A stretch of DNA of 33,271 nucleotides from an uncultured Chloroflexota bacterium (lineage in GTDB: Bacteria > Chloroflexota > Dehalococcoidia > UBA2979): positions 1 to 33,271 of the forward strand of contig CAIXBH010000160.1 of NCBI GenBank assembly GCA_903917615.1, given 5' to 3'. A program made the position numbers and the translations under genes. Below, in pieces: positions 9,811 to 19,057 of the stretch. Below the pieces are notes generated by a model that did no database searches, had not been told where the DNA came from, and saw nothing but the letters and a program-made list of their open reading frames with translations. The stretch's first letter is position 1. Each line of letters opens with the position of its first letter.

Positions 9811-12800
9811 TTAGACCGCGCCCACCGCCGCGAGCGTCGGGGCAGGCTCGACGACGCCGATCTCGTGGGCCTCGCCGAGGACGCCCAGAAGCGCCTTGAG
9901 CCGCGGGAGGAGGATGTCGAGGCGTGCCGGGTCGACGCCGCCTCGTGCGAGGTGAGCCTCGCCCTCCGCCCGCAGGCGGAGGTGCAGTTCGACGGGCAGG
10001 TCGCCCGGGTACTCGTCCAGCGCGGCGCAGACGCGGCCAATGCGGCGCCGGTCGGCGCCCTCGTCCGTGGTCTCGTCCATGGCCACCACGAGGCGGCGCG
10101 GGCCTGCCTCCTGGGGGCGGGGCTCGACGGCACGTGGCTCGTACGTCGCTTCGTTCTCCGCGACGCCGGCGAAGGTCTCGTCGGGCGCGCCGGAGGGGAC
10201 GATGCGCAGGTCGGGACGCGCTCCCCTTGGCCCGCCTGGGACGCCTCCGGGGCCGGTAGGCGACGTCCCAGGCGGGGTGGGGAGCGGCCGGGGACCCGCA
10301 GGTCCGTTGACGCGGGTGGCGGCGACCCCGGTGCGCATCACGAAACGAGCCGGCGCGAAGTCAGCGGCGAGCTGACCCGCGTCGTAGTCATAGGCGCAGA
10401 GTTCGACGGCGGCGACGGTCAGGCGGTCGCCGCGCGGGCGCACGCCGACCTTGGCGAGGAGGACGACGCCCTCGAAGAGCAGGCCGCGCGAGCGGGCGGT
10501 CTCGTACTCGGTGTTCCAGACGGTCAGTTCCACCTGCCCGCTGAGATCCTCGAGCGTGAGGGCGGCGAATGGCTTCCCGTTCTTGGTGCTGAGCGACCGC
10601 ACGGAGACGACGGTCCCGGCGATCACCGCCTCCTGCCCGCCGAGTTCCTCGGTGAGCTCGGAGCTCTGGTGCGTCACCCACTGCGCAAGGCGCTGTGCTG
10701 CCGTCTGGAACGGGTGCCCGGAGACGTAGGTCCCGAGGACCTCCTTCTCCCATGCGAGGATCTGCGGCTGCGGGATCGACTCGTCGGTCAGCTCAAGGCC
10801 CGGCAGCGGCGTGTTCACCTCGTCGCCGAAGAGGTCGAACATCGAGGTCTGGCCGGTCTCGCGGAGGCGCTGCTCCTGCTGTGCGAGCGAGAGGATTCGG
10901 TCGACGCCGCCGATGACCGCGGCGCGCGGCGCCATGGAGTCGAGCGCGCCGGCCTTCGCCAGCGAGTCCAGCACGCGCTTGTTGAGGTCGCGCGCGTTGA
11001 TGCGCCGCGCGAAGTCCTCGACCGTCGCGAAGTCGCCCTTCGCGTCGCGGTCGGCGATGAGTCCCTCGACGCCGCCGAGACCGACGTTCTTGATCTGCGC
11101 GAGCCCGAAGCGGATGGCGGCGACGCCGTCCTCCGTCTGCTCGATGGAGAAGTTCGCCTCGCTGCGGTTCACGTCGGGCGGCAGCACCGGGACACCGAGG
11201 CGCGTGCACTCGGCGATGCCGGCAGCCACGCGCTCGGAGTTGCCGTTGGCCGCCTGCAGCACCGCAGCCATGTACTCGACGGGGTAGTGCGCCTTCAGGT
11301 AGGCGGTCTGGTAGGCGATGGTGCCGTAGCAGACCGCGTGCGCCTTGTTGAACGCGTAGCCGGCGAACGGCTCGATCTGGTCGAAGATCTGCTCGGCGAG
11401 GCGCTGCTCGTAGCCGAGCTTTGCGGCACCCTCGAGGAAGCCCGTGCGCTCCTCGAGCATGACGCTCGCGATCTTCTTGCCCATTGCCTTGCGCATGACG
11501 TCGGCCTGGCCGAGCGAGTAGCCCGCGAACTTGCGGGCGATCTGGAGCACCTGCTCCTGGTAGGTGATGACGCCGTAGGTCTCGGCGAGGATCGGCTCGA
11601 GGTCCGGGTGCAGGTAGTGCACCTTCGCGCGGCCGTGCTTCGTGTCGATGTACGTCGGGATGTGCTCCAGCGGGCCCGGCCGGAAGAGCGCGACCATCGC
11701 GGAGAGCTCGCGGATGTTCTGCGGCTTCAGTTCCACGACGTAGCGGCGCATGCCTGCGGATTCCATCTGGAACACGCCGAACGTTTCGCCGGCGCTGAGG
11801 ATCGCGGCGGTGTCCGGATCGCCATCCGGGATCTTCAGCAGGTCGACCCGCTCGCCGCGCTGCCGTTCGATGAGCTCAACCGCGTGGCCGAGGATCGTGA
11901 GGTTCGTGAGGCCGAGGTAGTCGATCTTCAGGAGGCCGATCTTGTCGATCTCGGCCATCGCGTACTGCGTGGTCGGGAGCGCGGTCTCCTCGTCGGCGTC
12001 CTTCTTCGTCGCGCGCTGCAGCGGCACGACGTCCGTCAGCGGCTCGCGCGAGATGACGATGCCGGCGGCATGCGTGCTCGCGTGCCGCGCGACGCCCTCG
12101 AGGCTGCGCGCGGTGTCCAGCAAGTCGCGCGTGGTGGACTCGTCCGCGTAGGCGTTCTTGAGGTCGGAGGACTGGTTGAGTGCCTCGTCGATGCTGATGT
12201 TCAGCGTCTCCGGGATCATGCGCGCGATGCGGTCCGCTGCGCCGAAGTCGAGGCCGAGCGCGCGCCCGCTGTCGCGGATCGCGGCCTTCGCACCCAGCGT
12301 CCCGAAGGTGCAGATCTGCGCGACGTGCTCGCGGCCGTACTTCTCCGCGGTGTAGCGGATGACCTCCTCGCGGCGGTCGTCGGCGAAGTCGAAGTCCACA
12401 TCGGGCATGCCGATGCGTTCCGGGTTGAGGAAGCGCTCGAAGACGAGGCCGTACTGCAACGGCTCGATGTCCGTCACGTCGAGCGTGTACAGGATGATCG
12501 AGGACGCCGCCGAGCCGCGCACGCCCATCGGGATGCCGTGCGACTTCGCGAACTGCGCGATGTCGCGGACGATCAGCATGTACTCGTTGAAGCCGGTGAC
12601 ATTCACGACCTCGAGCTCGTAGTTGAGCCGGTCCATGAGCGCCTGGGTCGGCGGACCGTAGCGGCGGCGGAGGCCCTCCTCGGTGAGCTTGCGGAGATAG
12701 TCGCGAGAGCTTGTGCCGGCCGGGATGCCCGGGTCGGGGAGCTGAGCGCGGTCGAACTGCAACTTGATGTCGACCGACTCCGCGATCGCCCACGTGTTGT

Positions 12801-13575
12801 CGGCGGCTTCCGGGTGGTCGGGGAACAGCGCGCGCATCTCCGCCTCGGAGCGGAGGTAGAACTTGTCGCTGTCGAGCTTGAAGCGGTTGGCGTCCAGCAT
12901 CGTGCTGTTGGAGCCGATGCAGAGCAGGACGTCGTGCGCGTGGTGCTGCTCCGGCGTCGTGTAGTGCGAGTCGTTCGTGAGCACCGTTGGCAGGTCGAGG
13001 GACTTCGCGAGGCGGAAGACGTCCGGCATCAGCTTCGTGAACTGATCCATCCCGTGTTCCATGACCTCGAGGTAGTAGCGCCCCTTGAACAGGTCGCTGT
13101 AGTACCCCGCGACCTGGCGCGCCTTCTCCTCATCGTCGCTGCGCAGCGCCGTCATGAACTCGCCCGACGGGCAACCCGAGAGCGCGATGATCCCCTCGTT
13201 GTGCTTCTCCAGCAGCTCGCGGTCGAGTCGCGGCCGGTAGTAGAAGCCCTCGAGGTGGGACGCGGAGGTCAGCTTGAGGAGGTTGCGGTAGCCGGTCTCG
13301 TTCTGCGCGAGGAGGGTGAGGTGGTACGGCCAGCGCACCTTCGGGTCACGGTCGAACCTCGACCCGGGGGCGACGTACGCCTCCATGCCGATGATGGGCT
13401 TGATGTCGTGCTTCTTGGCGGTCTGGTAGAACTCCAGCGCGCCGTAGAGCGCCCCGTGATCCGTGATCGCGAGCGCCTTCTGACCGAGATCCTGCGCGCG
13501 CTGCACCAGCGGCTCGATCTTCGAGAGACCGTCGAGGAGTGAGTACTCGGTGTGGGTGTGGAGGTGGGTGAACAT
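9811..13575 (-). CDS. dnaE: DNA polymerase III subunit alpha
   Basis: PHP domain (MFTHLHTHTEYSLLDGLSKIEPLV...AITDHGALYGALEFY), GVRGSAASS, PDVDFDFADDRREEVIRYTAEKYG, OB-fold region (VIAGTVVSVRSLSTKNGKPFAALTLEDLSGQVELTVW). ORF can extend to a TTG at 13605. Confidence 0.97.
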   Translation of the reverse strand: MFTHLHTHTEYSLLDGLSKIEPLVQRAQDLGQKALAITDHGALYGALEFYQTAKKHDIKPIIGMEAYVAPGSRFDRDPKVRWPYHLTLLAQNETGYRNLLKLTSASHLEGFYYRPRLDRELLEKHNEGIIALSGCPSGEFMTALRSDDEEKARQVAGYYSDLFKGRYYLEVMEHGMDQFTKLMPDVFRLAKSLDLPTVLTNDSHYTTPEQHHAHDVLLCIGSNSTMLDANRFKLDSDKFYLRSEAEMRALFPDHPEAADNTWAIAESVDIKLQFDRAQLPDPGIPAGTSSRDYLRKLTEEGLRRRYGPPTQALMDRLNYELEVVNVTGFNEYMLIVRDIAQFAKSHGIPMGVRGSAASSIILYTLDVTDIEPLQYGLVFERFLNPERIGMPDVDFDFADDRREEVIRYTAEKYGREHVAQICTFGTLGAKAAIRDSGRALGLDFGAADRIARMIPETLNISIDEALNQSSDLKNAYADESTTRDLLDTARSLEGVARHASTHAAGIVISREPLTDVVPLQRATKKDADEETALPTTQYAMAEIDKIGLLKIDYLGLTNLTILGHAVELIERQRGERVDLLKIPDGDPDTAAILSAGETFGVFQMESAGMRRYVVELKPQNIRELSAMVALFRPGPLEHIPTYIDTKHGRAKVHYLHPDLEPILAETYGVITYQEQVLQIARKFAGYSLGQADVMRKAMGKKIASVMLEERTGFLEGAAKLGYEQRLAEQIFDQIEPFAGYAFNKAHAVCYGTIAYQTAYLKAHYPVEYMAAVLQAANGNSERVAAGIAECTRLGVPVLPPDVNRSEANFSIEQTEDGVAAIRFGLAQIKNVGLGGVEGLIADRDAKGDFATVEDFARRINARDLNKRVLDSLAKAGALDSMAPRAAVIGGVDRILSLAQQEQRLRETGQTSMFDLFGDEVNTPLPGLELTDESIPQPQILAWEKEVLGTYVSGHPFQTAAQRLAQWVTHQSSELTEELGGQEAVIAGTVVSVRSLSTKNGKPFAALTLEDLSGQVELTVWNTEYETARSRGLLFEGVVLLAKVGVRPRGDRLTVAAVELCAYDYDAGQLAADFAPARFVMRTGVAATRVNGPAGPRPLPTPPGTSPTGPGGVPGGPRGARPDLRIVPSGAPDETFAGVAENEATYEPRAVEPRPQEAGPRRLVVAMDETTDEGADRRRIGRVCAALDEYPGDLPVELHLRLRAEGEAHLARGGVDPARLDILLPRLKALLGVLGEAHEIGVVEPAPTLAAVGAV
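10219..10286. repeat. Large palindrome within dnaE (8-bp outer plus 13-bp inner stem)
   Basis: CGCTCCCC-TTGG-CCCGCCTGGGACG (10219-10243) pairs with CGTCCCAGGCGGG-GT-GGGGAGCG (10264-10286); 20-nt loop. Confidence 0.85.
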
Positions 13576-13662
13576 CGGCGCGATTCGGCTGATACGCGTA
13601 CGCAATTACGCGAACGGGCGTACTACCCGTGCGGGTCTGCAAGATAACACGATCGAGCCGGC

Positions 13663-13935
13663 TCAGACACCCCGCTGTGCGCGCAGGGCCTTTCGCCAAG
13701 TCGGCTCGCGAAGGTCGTCTGGGCACAGCCCCGTCAGCGGATCTGCGTACCGGTCGTGGGGACCTCCCGCTCGGAAGTGGTTGTCGGACGTTCCTTCTGG
13801 ATCCGGAACCGAGTGGACATTCACGTCCATCTCGCCGCAATTACGACATCGTGGTGGATCAGACTTAGGGTATCGGCAGGCGGGTCCCCACCAATGCCGC
13901 CCGTCCGGGGCCATGAAGCATTCGAGGAGAGGCAT
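13663..13935 (-). CDS. Hypothetical 90-aa Cys-containing protein
   Basis: ATG preceded by AGGGGA at 5-nt spacing; this SD overlaps the yajQ stop. Protein has CRNCGE and other Cys/His residues. No recognised family. Confidence 0.5.
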   Translation of the reverse strand: MPLLECFMAPDGRHWWGPACRYPKSDPPRCRNCGEMDVNVHSVPDPEGTSDNHFRAGGPHDRYADPLTGLCPDDLREPTWRKALRAQRGV

Positions 13936-13944
13936 CGACGTCCC

Positions 13945-14442
13945 CTAGCGGTAGTTGCCGAAGGTGATCTCGACGCCCCAGTCCTCACCGCGGAGGCCGG
14001 CCATGGCGGCCTGGAGGTCGTCCCGGCTCGGGCCGGAGACGCGGACGGCGTCGCCCTGAATCTGGGCGGTCACCTTCTTGAACTTCTGGTCGCGGATGAA
14101 CTTCGTCATCTTCTTCGCGGTCTCGGCGTCGATCGCCTGCACGAGCTCGATCGTCTGGCGGACGGTGTTTCCGCCGGACTGCTCGAGGTCCTTCCGCTTC
14201 AGGTTCTGCGTCGGCACCTTGCGAGCGACGAGGCGGCCGATGAGCACGTCCCAGATCGCGTCCAGCTTGTACTCGTCCGTGGTGTGGATCGCGATCGTGT
14301 TCTTCGCGCGGTCGAACTCGATCTCGGCGAGGACGTTCTTGAAGTCGAAGCGTCCCGTGATCTCGCGCAGCGCCTGGTTCACCGCGTTGTCGACCTCCTG
14401 GAGGTCGCAGCCGGTCGTGATGTCGAAGGACTCGGTCGCCAT
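13945..14442 (-). CDS. yajQ: YajQ family cyclic-di-GMP/nucleotide-binding protein (DUF520)
   Basis: MATESFDITTGCDLQEVDNAVNQALREITGRFDFKN...VTAQIQGDAVRVSGPSRDDLQAAM; SD GAGGAT upstream. Confidence 0.95.
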   Translation of the reverse strand: MATESFDITTGCDLQEVDNAVNQALREITGRFDFKNVLAEIEFDRAKNTIAIHTTDEYKLDAIWDVLIGRLVARKVPTQNLKRKDLEQSGGNTVRQTIELVQAIDAETAKKMTKFIRDQKFKKVTAQIQGDAVRVSGPSRDDLQAAMAGLRGEDWGVEITFGNYR

Positions 14443-14446
14443 CGTC

Positions 14447-15667
14447 TTATCCTCGGTCGAGCTCGAACGCCGCGTGCAGCGCCCGTACCGCGTCGCCGAC
14501 CTTGTCGGCGTCCACGACGCAGGTGATGCGGATGTCGCTGGTGCTGATCATCTCGATGTTGATCTTGTTGTCGAAGAGTGTCTTGAACATCCGCGCGGCG
14601 TAGCCGGGCGCGCTCGCCATGCCGGTGCCGACGACCGAGACGGTGCCGAGGTCGGGCGCGGACACGACGCTGCTGCCGCCGATGACGGGGAGCATCTTGT
14701 TCACCACGTCGAGGGCGCCCTCGAGGTCGCCCGGGGCGACCGTGAAGGTCAGGTCGGTGAGGTTCTCGACGCTCGCGTTCTGGACGATCGTGTCGACGGA
14801 GACGTTCGCCGCCGCGAGCGGCTCGAAGATGCGCGCCGCGATGCCCGGCTGGTCGGGCACGCCGCGGACGGTGACCTTCGCGATGCGGTCCTGGTGGGCG
14901 ATCCCGCGGACCTTGTTTCCCTGCTCCATCGTCGTCTCCTTGTGGATCAGCGTACCGGGCGCTGATGCGTCGAACGTGCTGGCGACGAGGATGTCGACGC
15001 CATAGATCGCGCCAACCTCCACCGCACGCGCGTGCATCACGCGCGCGCCGGTAGTGGCCAGCTCCAGCATCTCCTCGTAGCCGATGTCCTTGAGCGGTCG
15101 CGCCTGTGGGACGACGCGCGGGTCCGCGGTGAAGATGCCCGGGACGTCCGTGTAGATCTCGCACGCGTCCGCGTGCAGCGCCGCCGCAAGGGCCACGGCT
15201 GTCGTGTCGCTGCCGCCGCGTCCCAGGGTGGTCACGTCGAAGTTTTCGGAGATGCCCTGGAAGCCCGCGACGATCACCACGCGACCGGCTGCGAGCTCGC
15301 GCTCCATGCGTCCGGTCTCGATCTCCGCGATGCGGGCGCGCCCGTAGACCTCGTCCGTGTGGATGCCCGCCTGCGCGCCGGTGAGGCTGATCGCGTCGAG
15401 GCCCTCTTCGTTGAGCGCCATCGAGAGCAGCGTGCTTGAGACGATCTCGCCGGTGGACAGCAGCACGTCCATCTCGCGCGCGACCGGGTGCGAGGTGATC
15501 TGCTGCGCGAGCTCGATGAGGTCGTCCGTTGTGTCGCCCATCGCGGAGACGACAGCCACCACGTCGTCGCCCGCGCGGCGGCGCGCGGCGATGCGGCCCG
15601 CGACGTGCTTGATCTTCTCCGCGGACGCCACGGAGGATCCGCCGTACTTCTGGACGATGCGGCTCAT
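14447..15667 (-). CDS. lysC: Aspartate kinase
   Basis: MSRIVQKYGGSSVASAEKIKHVAGRI; VTTLGRGGSDTTAVALAAALHADACEIYTDVPGIFTADPR; C-terminal ACT domains. Confidence 0.96.
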   Translation of the reverse strand: MSRIVQKYGGSSVASAEKIKHVAGRIAARRRAGDDVVAVVSAMGDTTDDLIELAQQITSHPVAREMDVLLSTGEIVSSTLLSMALNEEGLDAISLTGAQAGIHTDEVYGRARIAEIETGRMERELAAGRVVIVAGFQGISENFDVTTLGRGGSDTTAVALAAALHADACEIYTDVPGIFTADPRVVPQARPLKDIGYEEMLELATTGARVMHARAVEVGAIYGVDILVASTFDASAPGTLIHKETTMEQGNKVRGIAHQDRIAKVTVRGVPDQPGIAARIFEPLAAANVSVDTIVQNASVENLTDLTFTVAPGDLEGALDVVNKMLPVIGGSSVVSAPDLGTVSVVGTGMASAPGYAARMFKTLFDNKINIEMISTSDIRITCVVDADKVGDAVRALHAAFELDRG

Positions 15668-16545
15668 GCCACCACCTCCGCCCCCGTCGCGCTCATCGCC
15701 ACCACGCGCGCGACGGCCTCGAGGCCGTGCGCCGCGGCGACTTCGCGCATGGCCTGCGCGACGCCCTCGGCGTCCTTGCTCGCGAACGCGGCGACGGTCG
15801 AGCCACCGCCGGAGAGATACACGCCGTGGGCGCCCGCAGCCCGGGCGGCTTCGAAGATCGGGTACATCGCGGGGAACAGCGTGCTCCGCGCGGGCTGGTG
15901 GAGGACATCCTCCGTCGCGACGTTGAGGAGGTCGTAGCGGTGCTGGGTGATCGCGGCGACGAGCAGTGCCGCGCGGCCGATGTTGTGCACCGCCTGGTTG
16001 CGGGTCAGCCGGTCCGGCAGGCGCTTCCGCGACTCGTGCGTAGGCATGTCGAAGTCCGGGATGAGGAGCGCGACCTTCAGGTCGTCCGGCGGCAGGATCG
16101 TCGCGTGCACGGGCGTGTCGTCGTCCTCGACGACCACCTGCAGGCCCCCGAGCAGCGCGGGCGCGGCGTTGTCGGCGTGCCCCTCGAGCCGCGAGGCGAT
16201 CGGCAGCAGGTCCTCGAACGAGACCGGGTCGCCCAGCAGGCGGTTGGCGGCGACGACGCCGGCGACGCGCGCGGCCGCAGACATGCCGAGGCCGCGGCCG
16301 ACCGGCATGTCGCCCTCGTACGAGGCGCGGAGCGCCGGTCGAGCGACGCCGGCGTGCTCGTACACCGCAGCGGCGGCGGCGACGATCATTCGCTCCATCG
16401 GGTGCTCGGGCTCGAACGGCGCGCCATCGACCACGGTCACGGTGATCTGCGCGGTCCAGTCGAGGGCGACGCCCAGGCTATCGAAGCCCGGCCCCAGGTT
16501 GGCTGAAGTGGCGGGGACCCGCACGGTGACGCTGTGTTCAGGCAT
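15664..16545 (-). CDS. thrB: Homoserine kinase (GHMP family)
   Basis: VRVPATSANLGPGFDSLGVALD and PVGRGLGMSAAARVAGVVAANRLLG GHMP motifs; 4-nt overlap with lysC. Confidence 0.94.
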   Translation of the reverse strand: MPEHSVTVRVPATSANLGPGFDSLGVALDWTAQITVTVVDGAPFEPEHPMERMIVAAAAAVYEHAGVARPALRASYEGDMPVGRGLGMSAAARVAGVVAANRLLGDPVSFEDLLPIASRLEGHADNAAPALLGGLQVVVEDDDTPVHATILPPDDLKVALLIPDFDMPTHESRKRLPDRLTRNQAVHNIGRAALLVAAITQHRYDLLNVATEDVLHQPARSTLFPAMYPIFEAARAAGAHGVYLSGGGSTVAAFASKDAEGVAQAMREVAAAHGLEAVARVVAMSATGAEVVA

Positions 16546-16597
16546 GCGCTCAGTCTACATGCGCCGAACGTAACGGACTCCCGCGTTGAGGCGTGTT

Positions 16598-17278
16598 CTA
16601 GGCCTCGATGAGCGCTCGCAGCCGTTCCCACGCCGCGTATGTCACCTGCTGCGCGGGGTGCGTCGCGTCGAGGGCGAGCCAGCGCTCTGGCTCGGCAGCG
16701 GCGAGCTTGATAAAGCCCAGGCGGACGCGCCGATGGAAGTCGATGCCCAGCCGCTCCAGGTAGTCCAGCCCGCGCTCGCCGCGGGTGAAGGCCTCTTCCG
16801 GGGCAAGGTCCAGGAGGATGGTGAGGTCAGGCGTTAGGCCACCTGTGGCCGCCCGGTTTGCAGCCTCGACCACGCCGGCGTCGAGTCCGCGCCCGTACTG
16901 CTGATACGCGATCGTGGAGTCCGCGAAGCGGTCGCAGATCACCACGGCGCCCCGCGCGAGCGCCGGGCGGATGACCTCTGCGACGAGTTGCGCGCGCGCC
17001 GCGGTAAAGACCAGAAGCTCCGCTTCGGGTGCCGGCGCCGGCTCGTCGGGCGTGGCGGCGAAGAGCGCTGCACGTAGCCGTTCCCCGAGGGCAGTCCCCC
17101 CGGGCTCCCGGCAGGTCACCACCTCTCGCCCGGCCTCGGTCAGGAGGCGTGCGAGGGCCGCGAGCTGCGTCGACTTGCCGGCGCCCTCGCCACCCTCCAG
17201 GGTCACGAAGACGCCCGGTCTGCCTGTCCCCGCTCGTGAGGGGGGAGGGTGGTTCTGCTCCCCGTCCACGCCGGTCAT
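16598..17278 (-). CDS. tmk: Thymidylate kinase
   Basis: VFVTLEGGEGAGKSTQLAALARLL; CREPGGTALGERLR; CDRFADSTIAYQQYGRGLD. Exact start uncertain. Confidence 0.94.
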   Translation of the reverse strand: MTGVDGEQNHPPPSRAGTGRPGVFVTLEGGEGAGKSTQLAALARLLTEAGREVVTCREPGGTALGERLRAALFAATPDEPAPAPEAELLVFTAARAQLVAEVIRPALARGAVVICDRFADSTIAYQQYGRGLDAGVVEAANRAATGGLTPDLTILLDLAPEEAFTRGERGLDYLERLGIDFHRRVRLGFIKLAAAEPERWLALDATHPAQQVTYAAWERLRALIEA

Positions 17279-19008
17279 CGGCGCGAGGTGCCGGTGCTCC
17301 AGGGCAGGTCTCGGCCCGGGGGCGCCATCTCCTGCAGCACCGTCACGCGGCGGAAGGGCTCGTTCCCCTTCGAGATTGTGCGCAGGCCGTGGCGCGTCGC
17401 GAGCTCATGCTGCAGCCGTCGGATGTACGCACTCTGCGGGGTCAGCTCCACGCTGGATGCGCCGCGCATGGAGACGTCCGCGATCGCTTCCTCCGTCTCC
17501 CGCAGGGCCGCAGTCGTCGGGTCCGAGGTGTCGCCCTCGCCGCGAAGCGCCAGCAGCTGGCGCTCGATCTGCTCCGTCGTGTTGTTGCGCAGCACGTAGA
17601 TCGGGATCCCGCGCTCCTCGGCCTGCTTCAACGGGCCGCTGCGCTGGCGGTAGTACGGACGGAGGGTGAACACTGCGTCCGCGTCGCGCACGCTGTCGAC
17701 GATCGTGGAGCCGGACCGCGCGTTCGCGATCGCCGATTCGAGGCGGCCGCGTGAGACGCCGAACGGCAGGAGTCGCAGCGACGGCCCCGTGGGCGCGGCG
17801 TTGATCGTCTGGCGTCGTTCCGGTTCCTCCCGGGCGACCAGCGGCTCGTCACGGTTGCTGCGCAGCGGCATCCGCTCCACGGTCTCGATCTCGCCGCCCC
17901 GGCCGATCACGCGGATCTCCGCCTCGGCGTCGAAGCCGCGCAGGAGCGCGTCCACGGTGGCGGCCACGTCCTCGTGGATCGCGAGGCGCGCGAACGACTG
18001 GATCTCGATGAGCACCTCGAATGTCGGTGGCGACCGACGCTCGAGGATCGTCTTCTGCGTGCCGCGCCGGCGCGCTTCCTCGTCACCCAGGGTTACCGAC
18101 TCGATGCCGCCAATGAGGTCGGACAGGGTCGGGTTCTGCATGAGGTTGGAGAGCGTCGTGCCGTGGGCGGTACCCACCAGCTGGACACCGCGCTCGGCGA
18201 TCGTGCGCGCGGCGTCCGCCTCGAGGGCGGTGCCGATCTCGTCGATGACGATGACCTCGGGCGTGTGGTTCTCGACCGCTTCGATCATCACCTCGTGCTG
18301 GAGGTGCGGCCGCTGCACCTGCATCCGGCGCGAACGGCCGATGCCCTGGTGCGGGATGTCGCCGTCGCCGCCGATCTCGTTCGAGGTGTCCACGATCACG
18401 ACGCGCTTGCCGATCTCGTCGGCCAGCATGCGCGCGACGTCCCGCAGCATCGTCGTCTTGCCGACGCCGGGACGGCCGAGCAGCAGGATGCTGCGTCCGG
18501 ACTCCACGAGGTCGCGCATGATCGCTCCGGAGCCTGACACCGAGCGGCCGACGCGGCACGTCAGCCCCACGATGTGTCCGCGGCGGTTCCGGATCGCGGA
18601 GATCCGGTGGAGGGTGCGCGGGATGCCGGCGCGGTTGTCCTCGCCGAATTCGGAGACCTGCGAGACCACGGCGGTCAGCTCCTGCTCCGTGACCTCCTCC
18701 TGGGAGAGCACCACGTCGCCAGAGCGGTAGCGCGCGGTCGGCACGCGGCCGAGGTCGAGCACGACTTCGATGAGACCGCGGTAGCCCTCGCGCTCGACGG
18801 CCTCCGCGATGCGTGTGGGGAGGATGCCGACGAGGAGGCCGATCTCGAGGATCTCCTCCTCGCTGATCGGGGGCGGCGCGTCCTCGTCGCCGGGAGCGAG
18901 GTGCGGGTCGTCTATCTCGTCGCTCTCGTCGTCGAAGTCGTCGATGTCGAGCTCGTCGTCGAGGAACTCCTCGGTGTCCAATGGGTCGTCGTGGCGGTTG
19001 ATGTTCAG
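17275..19008 (-). CDS. SpoIIIAA/Ycf45-like AAA+ ATPase with acidic N-terminus
   Basis: [63 protein letters not shown] and [31 protein letters not shown]. Boundary inferred from a CTG at 19008 behind GGAGGAGG (19017-19024). Confidence 0.88.
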   Translation of the reverse strand: [577 protein letters not shown]

Positions 19009-19057
19009 GTGCCCGACCTCCTCCGGCGGCCTCTGCCGCCCACCCGCACGCCCGGTG

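Noticed and set aside
9760-13542. 1260-aa plus-strand ORF antisense to dnaE
   Set aside because: Low-complexity D/E/R/L/V composition typical of GC-rich antisense frames; the minus strand encodes clear Pol III alpha.
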